Assembly: GCA_024734495.1 (NCBI GenBank)
Contig: JALMQS010000089.1
Location: 7,204,420-7,268,419 of the forward strand
DNA: 64,000 nt
Direction: 5' to 3'
Source of the DNA: Forficula auricularia
Lineage: Eukaryota; Arthropoda; Insecta; Dermaptera; Forficulidae
The first letter of the stretch is position 1. Every line of letters starts with the position of its first letter. A program made the position numbers and the translations under genes. The notes beneath the pieces were generated by a model. It was not told where the DNA came from. It saw only the letters and a program-made list of their open reading frames with translations, and did not search any database. This document shows, piece after piece, positions 55,820 through 64,000 of this stretch.

Positions 55820-56495
55820 GAAAAAAAAGCACAATCAACAACATTTTTTCAATTGAATTTTAATCGATTCAAACGATTTAAGTAGCATACTAATTGAAAC
55901 AGTTAGTCATGATGATTCGAAAATAAAGTTTCACTATTTCGTCCTATTATATGTTTGACATATTTGGCCTGTAAAAATAAATATAACTAGGATTCAATAG
56001 AAAACAATCTCAAAGAAATCTTGATTATACTTTAATCAATAAAATTAACTTTTAGAGAAAAATGAGAACTTTTGATTCTAAGCGGGGATTGAGTCCACGA
56101 TCTCTGCAAATAGTCTGATCTGCTCTTAAATCTTTTAAAATTCGAGTTTAAGCCCCGGCTAGGATCACTGTTCTTCTTATTATTTTTTTTTTCATTTAAT
56201 AATAATCCACTGCTCTGAAGAATTAGTTGTCAGGATTATTATTAGAGAATAAATATAGGCGCTTAATATTTATACTTTTACAAAAAAAATTAAATAAAAT
56301 GATGTATTTATTTCATGGTTGGACCCTAGAATGCTGGCATGCCAGTTATTTAGGCCACATATTGCAGAATATTTCGGCGCAAATTGTTTATTGTGGTGGT
56401 CTCGTCGAGTCCATGCTCTTAATGATAGTTTAACTTGTTATCAAAAAGGCCATGGGTCACGAACATTTTAGAAAAAAAAATCATTACAAACACAT
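55820..56495. other. No gene seen
   Basis: AT-rich. Near 56085-56165 are two pol III B-box-like phrases (ggattgagtcc on the minus sense, cgagtttaagcccc), possibly a rearranged SINE. The 68-residue frame at 56227 has no recognised domain. Confidence 0.4.
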
Positions 56496-56501
56496 GTATT
56501 G

Positions 56502-57896
56502 CAGGGGCGGGCGGGCCGTGATTTTTCAGCCAGAGGATGCTGTCCAAAAAAGGACACTTCATTTTTGAAAATTTTATTTTATTATTCGCAAAATTCATGA
56601 ATTACTGATTAATTTAAGTTTTAAGATTTCACATTAGATTTTTTCATTTGATATTAAAGACAGAGCGAACAGTCTACTTCACTTTGACTACTTCTAGAAG
56701 CAAGTAAAAATAATCCACCTTTCTATCTTAGAGGCTCTGTCTGAGTACTCTGAATAAATATTTTTTTAGTTGCTATAAAATAATTAGTTTGGATGTAAAA
56801 AATTACGATACCTATGGTTTGCATGTACGGCTTTCATTTAGCCTCTTTGTTTTTATTAAAATTGTTTTTGACGTTCTCATAATAATGTATTAAAAAAATG
56901 ATTTTATTCGTTTTTTTTTGTTTTTTTAATTTTTGAGTATCCAGTTTTTTGATGTTGAGTGTACAAATAGATGCTAGGCAGCGCCGTCCGGTCATGTGGT
57001 AGTCAAACCCTTAACTGATGTGCCAATTCAATTGTCTAAATACTAGGGGCTCCCAGGATCGAGTTGAAGTTATTAAATGACCGCGTTGATGCTGCTAATA
57101 GCAAACAGCGAGCGTGTCGCGACATGTTTAAACATGATAGTATCTCATAAGTTTCCTGTATTTGATTCAATCGCGAATCGAAAGCAGGTGATTTTTGTAA
57201 AATATTAAGTGAAAATAATATCCGAATTTATATATTTCTAACTTGAAATAATAAAGCTAAATAAATATAGATATGGATTATAGCTAAATGGATCATATCT
57301 TTTTCATTCTCTCTTGGTCCAGACTCAGCAGACTCTAATAGCCTCAATCAGCAGTAGTCTCGCGATATATATCTTGTTTAAAAAGCGAGATCAAAAACAA
57401 TTCTCGTTAATATGTTAATTATTCTTTGATATATTAATGAGAAAATTATAAATTTATGATTGTGTCTGCTCACTAGACAAGTCTTCGCGTCAGTTTGTCT
57501 GTAAAACAATTTTATAATAAGATAGACAAAATATTAGGTAATTTAAACAAGCGGCTAAGTACAATCAAATACTTCTGCAAAAACATATTTTAGTTCATCA
57601 TTCACAATTAATTTTTTTATTCAATTTATAGAATTTAAATGAAAGTCAGACCTAAAGAGAGAGAGTACCAGAGCACCTAAATGTAAACTAATATACTTTA
57701 AAATTCATAAAATCAAAGTATTTTAAGATACGAAAATGATTCGAAATCTGGAAAATTCTATTCCATAAATTTTAAATCAATACTAAGCGAAATAAAGCTA
57801 AACGAGATTCATATATAACAATGTGAAGATACTCTTGACGTTCTGAAATTTTAGGGATGAGCCGAATCCACAGCAACCATGGACCGCACGCCACTG
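56502..57896. mobile_element. hAT-like element, copy 2, with internal insertion
   Basis: Same ends as 6689-7327: CAGGGGCGGGCGGGCCGTGA at left and, inverted, CAGTGGCGTGCGGTCC at right, with ggatgctgtcc nearby. It is twice as long as copy 1, partly because of the repeat at 57150-57440. Confidence 0.6.
57150..57440. mobile_element. Inverse copy of the 11.8-12.0 kb element
   Basis: tttgattcaatcgcgaatcg, gcaggtgatttttgt and atccgaatttatatatttct run in inverse order relative to 11940-12040; the far end tatatcttgtttaaaaagcg corresponds to 11820-11845. Confidence 0.7.
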
Positions 57897-58089
57897 ATGT
57901 ATTAGTAAAAATTTTCTGGAAATATCAAGTCAACATGTGTAATAAATCTATTTTTTGTTTCATTGTGCTTCGTGTACTTAAGATTAATTAAATTTCTTAA
58001 TTTTAATATATAATAATATTCTTCAAGTGCCATACTCAATTCAGAGCGTCGGCGATTATAATGGAGAGTATCCTCTACATTGTAATTTT

Positions 58090-58255
58090 TCCTGAAGAAA
58101 TTTTTCACAAGGGTGGTTTCCCATTGCCTTCCCCTGAAGGAATCAGATTATAGCCGATCAAATATTTGCAGTGCGACGGGCTAGAACCCGCGCTAGCTTG
58201 AATAGAACGCTTGCTCTTTGACCACTCGGCCAACCACATACCTTAGTAGATATTA
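58090..58255 (-). mobile_element. tRNA-derived SINE
   Basis: The minus strand has GGTTGGCCGAGTGGTCAAAG, an A box of tRNA-Ser/Leu type, and B box GGGTTCTAGCCCG, then the body gcaaatatttgatcggctat and ctgattccttcagggg shared with 55106. The tRNA-like part lacks a closed acceptor stem. Confidence 0.75.
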
Positions 58256-58924
58256 GTGGGTTTTAAAATTAAAAAATAAAAGGAAATTGAAAAAAATTAA
58301 TCATAAATTTTTAACGACACACCCACCTGTGAATTTATGTGAAAAAGAATCTTTTGACAATTGTTTAATAATTGGTTAAGATGTTAATAATAATAAAATA
58401 AAAAAATTGTGAATAATTACTTTAATTAAGAAAAAAACAATCAAAATAAAGTACCGGAAGATGAGACCCTGACAGACCCAAAAACCTCCTAATCCCTGAT
58501 TTTCATCGATAACCTTACAACCGTTTTCGAGAAACCGATTCTATATATACATATTATTCAAGAACTGCTCATTTAATACTATAAGATTAATGGAATATAT
58601 GGTATTGGCCAACTTATCAGCCTGTAGCAGGGTATTTATAATTACAATCTGGAGATAGATGTCTACAAATCGCAGTCTCCCTTCTGGGCCTCACTAATCA
58701 TTTCGATCGGAATTGAAGCTACACGATTAGGATCGGTTAACAGCATTCTGTGTTTCCAGAAGGCCGACATTACTATCACAAATGATTTCAATACTAGAGA
58801 TTTCAACAGGCCATGGCCGTTAGCATTTTAAGAATACCTTGATAAATTGTAAAGAGGTAAAATAGAAACCAAAACATGTTAAAAAACAACAAAAAACATT
58901 ACACTATTAAGCATTTATCATTGT

Positions 58925-59190
58925 CCCATTAATATTATCTGATAAAAAAAAAGTAAAAATAATTTTAGGAAAATTATTATTTACTATGAGTTATTCACTT
59001 GTTTCATGTGTAAGAAATAAAAGAGAGAGAGAGTTTTCTCAATATATATGGGCTGTCAACCATCGTCAGGAGATACAGAAAATAAGTGAATCAAGTGACC
59101 TAGTCCCTAGAGAATAACTCATAGTAAATAATAATTTTCCAAAAATATTTTTACATTTCTTTTATTAAAAAAAAAAAAACATTTCTTTTA
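58925..59190. mobile_element. Inverted-repeat element with a hammerhead-like remnant
   Basis: Arms attattatttactatgagtt and aactcatagtaaataataat with surrounding tttt(c/a)ctaaaa-like sequence, ~50 bp each, around a ~90-bp centre including a GA-rich run. Confidence 0.7.
59032..59078 (-). ncRNA. Hammerhead-like motif (degenerate)
   Basis: Minus strand: CUC, core CUGACGA, extra U, GGUUGACAGCC helix II, then CAUA where GAAA is expected, AUAUAUU, GAG. Closely related to the 36.9/37.7-kb motif; GAAA is lost. Confidence 0.35.
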
Positions 59191-59194
59191 TTAA

Positions 59195-59820
59195 AAAATA
59201 CGCACCAACACCAGACTCTAAAAATTATTATCTCATGTATCCTAGTTTATTTTTCAGATCAGACCTGCGAAAAGTTTATGAGATGATGATTTATACGATG
59301 AGATTTCTCATAAAATTACACAAAAAACAAAACTATATGAGCTCCCTCTCTCTTTATTTATCTTTTAAAATTATTTATATTTATTTAACAAAATATATAT
59401 CATTTCGCTCGGTGGAATAACATGACACATAAACTTGTTTGAGAACAAAAAAAAAAGTATAAGTGGTTCAGTTAAAATTAATAATATTTCCCTTTCCTTT
59501 AATTAGATATTTATTAGTTCATAGACATTACTTCAAAATAAATAAATAAACAAGTGTTAATGCCTAAAGCGAAAGTGCCCCTTGATGAAATCAAATTGAA
59601 ATTAAAAGAATAAATTATTATTTCAAAAGAGTATCAATAAAATTTCACAAGATTTAATTTTTACTTTATGAGTGCTAAAGTTTTGTATAGTATCTATTTC
59701 TTTATACTATTACTTTACACCTCATTCCACAAGACTGATTCCAAAAGAATTACAATAATTAATTTCCTAAGAAACAAAAGAAATTTAATTCAGTTAAGTA
59801 TTATTTTCATAATTAAAATT
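59195..59820. other. No gene seen
   Basis: AT-rich, no coding or repeat structure recognised. Confidence 0.45.
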
Positions 59821-59825
59821 TTTAC

Positions 59826-60665
59826 TTTATCATACAGGGTATGGTCAATTATTGTAATCGTGCATGAAAAAAGTGGATTTTTCCTTCTTTTTTTCGAAAT
59901 ATTTCAAAAACGGCTGAAAATATTTTGATTAAAAAAATTGAGCGAAACCATGGCATTTCGGTCTACAAAAAAGCCCTAATAAGTGAACATCGAAAAAATT
60001 ATATTTTTCGAGATAATAATTGTTTTGTCAAAATGTCAGTTAGTTAGTCTGTCTGGTTGTTAGTCTGTGAGTTACCAAATTTTTGTGGACGAGTTAGCTC
60101 AAAAACTAGTGAGAATATCGAAACCAAATTTCACACGTAGTTTTGGCCCATTGAGATTAAGAGCTGATTAGATTTTGGTGCATATCGACCCAAAATTAAA
60201 GGGAGGTTAAAATTTAAAAATCTAGGCCATTTTAGCAAACTCAACCAAATTTTGTATACATAATCAGTGGGACCCCAGAAGTGTAAAAATACAAAAACTA
60301 ACCGCCGAAAATGGAAGGGGGGCGTAGTGTCAAAAAATGAAAATCTAGGCCCTTGTACCAAACTCAACCAAATTTTGTATACATAATCAGTGGGCCCACA
60401 GTAATCTAAAAATGCAAAAACTAACCGCCCAAAAGGTGGGGGGTGTAGGATCAAAAAATGAAAATATAGGCTCTTGTACCAAACTCAACCAAATTTTGTA
60501 TACATAATCAGTAGACCCCCAGGAGTCTCAAAATGCAAAAACTAACCCCCTCCCCTACATGATTATAAATAATTTTATTAAATATTAAATATAAGTGAGG
60601 GGCCAGGTTGTATGGTAAAGTCAAGTGGATGGCCACACCAGAACACGTCAGCTTAGTTTTTTTTG
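59826..60665 (-). mobile_element. Repeat R1 copy with four module units
   Basis: Starts (right end of the family) catacagggtatggtcaa and ends ggccaggttgtatggtaaag and ggccacaccagaacacgtca. The internal module recurs with ~122-bp spacing (tcaaccaaattttgtataca near 60241, 60364 and 60485). Confidence 0.7.
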
Positions 60666-60669
60666 TTAA

Positions 60670-61530
60670 GGAAGAATGGTGTGGGTTCTTGGTGAAACAT
60701 TTTAAAAAAGTAAAGAAAATTTTGGAATCTTTAAAAATTTTAAAATACATATTCTTTACTTTATTTTATATTTTAAAAAAAATATTTAGAAAAGATGTAG
60801 CCTTTTAAATTTAAAAGATGATTTCATAAATTATGATTTAAAATAAATTTTCTAATAGAAAAAGTAAGCAAAAAAAAATGTTAGAATAGAAACGCCAATC
60901 AAACGAAGGTCAGTATTGTACTAGATGAAGGAGGAATCACTGGGTTCAAAAAAAAACGAAGGTCACTATTGATAAACATAAACATGTAGATTAAAAACGT
61001 ATATAGTAGATAAAAAAATATCTATTCAAGTTCAACTAAAATACTTGTTTAGATATGATCCAGAGACTTTAAACTGTTCCTTGAATTAGAAAAAATTAAT
61101 AAATATTGTGTCAGTTAACGATCGTAGCGATCTTAGTGGAGTATAATGCGTGAAACTCAAATAAACTCTGTCCTTTTGGTTGCCTATCTACAGGGGCTTG
61201 GAAAAATTAATTCCTTGTATTTCTGCAATTTAATAGTAAAATGTAAATATAAATTCGACTTTCCTTCAGTCCACTGAGAAATTATTTAATTTTATATAGT
61301 CAGAACTATATAACTGTAAATATAAATACTTCAAATACATTAAAAATATGAATAATTTCATAATTTCTTGAGTTCGATCCAAAAAACAGAAAATAAATAT
61401 TGTTTATGAATTGTTAACTAAATATTTTGACATAGGAATTAAGTAAATACTGTTTATACTTAATTATTTATTAAAAGTTTTATTTTGTATAAAAAAATAA
61501 GATAAATTTACGGGACTAGTTTTTTTTACT
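60670..61530. other. No gene seen
   Basis: AT-rich; no recognised feature. Confidence 0.45.
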
Positions 61531-62218
61531 TTACCATACAGGATATGGTCAAGTATAATTGTGCATGAAAAAAGTGTTTTTTTGCTTCTGTTTTAAAAGG
61601 GCTGAAACTATTTTGATAAAAAAAATTGGGTGAAACCATGGCATTTCGGTCTACAAAAAAGCTGCAATAAGTGAACATCGAAAAAATTAAATTTTTCGAG
61701 ATAATAACTGTTTTGTCAAATGTCTGTTAGTCTGTTATTCTGTTAATCTGTTAGTTTGTGCGTTACCAAATTTTGTCGACGAGCTAGCTCAAAAACTAGT
61801 GTGAATATTAAAACCAAATTTTACACGTAGTTTTGGTGCATTGAGATTAAGAGCTGATTAGATTTTGACCCAAAATTGAGGGGGTGGGGTTAAAATTTAA
61901 AATTGTAATATTTTCAAAATAAAAAAACAAGAAAAATGAAATATACTATAAAATGAACCTAAAATAACGTAAATATTTTTTTTCTGGTTCCAAAATTAGG
62001 GAGGGGAGAGGGGTCAAAAATAAAAATCTAGGCCATTTGAGCAAACTCAACCAAATTTTGTATGCATAATCAGTGGGCCCCTAGAACACTAAAAATGCCA
62101 AAACAAAATGGGGGGCGGGGGTAATAAATTAAAATCTAGGCCCTTGTACCAAACTCAACCAGAAGTATATAGTAAAGTCAAGTGGATGGCCACATCAGAG
62201 CGTGTCAATTTAATTATT
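61531..62218 (-). mobile_element. Repeat R1 copy
   Basis: Begins ctttaccatacaggatatgg and ends gtaaagtcaagtggatggcc and acatcagagcgtgtcaat; contains the module once or twice with decayed C-rich spacers. Confidence 0.65.
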
Positions 62219-62224
62219 TTTTCT

Positions 62225-63050
62225 TTTATGAGGTCGAAAACGAATCCATTCTAAGCCAAATTTAAGTTAAGTACTTATATTAAAAAAGTAAAAAAAATAC
62301 ATAAGAGTAGGTACACAACTTTATAGAAATTATTTAAAGTATAGAAGTTTTTTCAAGTATTCTCTCTAGTTCATTAAGGATTTACGCAAATAATTAGATA
62401 ATTATAAGTTATAAAAAAATAAAGAGTATTCCGTTATGGAAATAAGAAATTGACCCTAACGGTCAACCAATATTCTAACATAACTTACTGTATTTTTTGT
62501 TGTATTAAAAAAGAAAAAAATTGTATTTAAATAATTAGGAAGGTGTAATGAAAAAAGACATTAATTTTTGTGTAGACGATTAAAATGACGGTCTATCATA
62601 AAAAAAAAAAATATAGTACCTAAATGAAATGTCGATCAAAGCTAATCAAGTAATTTAATAATGAAAATATTCAATTCAGAAATCGTCCAAATGTCCGAAC
62701 TCTCTTATTCGAGAAGTTGAAATTAACGTTCTAATAAATTATTTTATAAAAAATAGAAAATACCTATAATTGATTAAAATTGCTAATTTTATTATATAAT
62801 AAGATTTGTAATGAACTGTTAGTGAGTTTTAAAAATAAAAAACAATTAATTAATCAAAGGAAATCGAAAAAATTATTGACATATCCACCCGTAACTAATT
62901 AGTTTAATTAAGGGAAAACTAATGAAATAAAAGTTACCCGAAAATGAAACCCTGATAGGTTGAATTGTTAATCCAAAACCCCATAACCCTTGATTTTTAT
63001 AAAATCCTACGAGAAGTTTTCGAGAAATCAATTCTATACAAATATATATA
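62225..63050. other. No gene seen
   Basis: AT-rich; no recognised feature. Confidence 0.45.
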
Positions 63051-63054
63051 CACA

Positions 63055-63618
63055 TAAACTGACGTGTTCTGATGTGGCCATCCACTTGACTTTACCATAC
63101 AACTTGGCCCCTAAAACTATTTATAATCATGTAGGGGGTGTTAGTTTTTGCATTTTTATACTCCTGGAGGTCCACTAATTCTGTATACAAAATTTGGTTG
63201 AGTTTGCTCAAATGGTCTAGATTTTAAATTTTTAACCCCCCCCCCCCTCCACCCCCTTTAAATTTGGGTCGATTGCACCAAAATCTAATCAGCTCTTAAT
63301 CTCAATGGATCAAAACTATGTGTGAAATTTAGTTTCGATATTCCCACTAGATTTTAAGCTACAAAAATTTGGTAACACATAGACAACCAGACAGACTAAC
63401 AGACATTTTGACAAAACAATTATTATCTCGAAAAATATAATTTTTTCGATGTTCACTTTTAGACCTTTTTTGTAGAGCGAAATGCCATGGTTTCGCCCAA
63501 TTTTTTTAATCAAAATAGTTTCAGCCGTTTTTGAGATATTTCGAAAAAAAGAAGGAAAAAACCCCACTTTTTTCATGCACGATTACAATACTTGACCATA
63601 CCCTGTATGGTAAAGTAA
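63055..63618 (+). mobile_element. Repeat R1 copy
   Basis: From aactgacgtgttctgatgtg and ctttaccatacaacttggcc to ttgaccataccctgtatgg. One module unit, then the common 3' half (ctaatcagctcttaatctca, cgaaaaatataattttttcg). Confidence 0.7.
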
Positions 63619-64000
63619 TATACAAGGATTATTGCTCATTTAATATAATAAGATAAGATATGGTAACTATAGTATCACAAATATTAATATTTTCTATCTA
63701 AATTGAGAACTATTCGAGTTTATATTATTTCCTTGAAATTGTTGCATTAAGAAGCGGTTTTTAAAGAATATTTTACTGCACGAAGGAAGATTAGGAGTTG
63801 ATAGAAAATATTTATTTAACACGCAATAATTCCTAATTAAACTCCGGAAGATGATATTACTATGCAATGTGCATCCTTTATTATTAAATTCATTTATTAA
63901 GAAATCCTTTGTATGAATCATAATAATAAATTAATAGCGAATAATTATTTTTAACCTAAAGGTCAAACTGTTGTATTTTTGATATTTAGAAAACTAACTT

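Noticed and set aside
58150..58255. A functional tRNA-Ser/Leu gene on the minus strand
   Set aside because: A and B boxes are present but the acceptor stem does not close, and it is followed by a SINE body shared with another locus.

Overview
The window is AT-rich eukaryotic DNA, most likely from an insect or another arthropod. The grounds are spliced coding exons with GT-AG introns, many Helitrons, hAT-like and pogo-like elements, jockey-like LINEs, tRNA-derived SINEs, and no prokaryotic gene organisation. The species cannot be named from the sequence. There is one 100-N assembly gap at 27919-28018.

The only convincing host gene is on the minus strand between 12507 and 2846. Seven exons join in a consistent reading frame (1353 nt, 450 codons plus stop). 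They encode the C-terminal two thirds of AMFR/gp78, the ER-membrane RING E3 ubiquitin ligase of ER-associated degradation. The model contains the last transmembrane segments, a complete RING split by an intron, the CUE ubiquitin-binding domain and a basic helix matching the Ube2g2-binding region. The 5' exons, for roughly the first 190 residues, were not found. They lie beyond 64000, in the gap, or in unrecognised sequence, so much or all of 12508-64000 may be one intron or 5' flank.

Everything else is transposable-element and repeat sequence. The introns of AMFR hold PIF/Harbinger-like, pogo/Tigger-like and hAT-like elements and small inverted-repeat elements. Beyond the gene lie a full-length but decayed jockey-like LINE (20.2-23.0 kb) and several 5'-truncated LINE tails. 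Six Helitron-type elements have TC starts, a GC-rich 3' hairpin and mostly CTAG ends; two carry broken helicase genes. There are also a hAT transposase remnant, tRNA-derived SINEs, at least six copies of a ~450-bp repeat with a GGTTCCGT-type end, four copies of a repeat ending in CCATACAGGGTATGG, and a ~120-bp tandem and palindromic array at 18.2-19.4 kb.

The most interesting signal is a recurring stem-loop at about nine loci. It resembles a minimal hammerhead ribozyme: a CUGANGA-like core, a helix II hairpin, GAAAC, a tiny or palindromic helix III, and flanks that can form helix I. It often occurs once in each arm of an inverted-repeat element. One subgroup has U at core position 3 and A at position 8 in all four copies, where the others have C and G; this is what a compensated 3-8 base pair would look like. 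Whether any copy cleaves, and whether these belong to Penelope-like or retrozyme-like elements, is inference.
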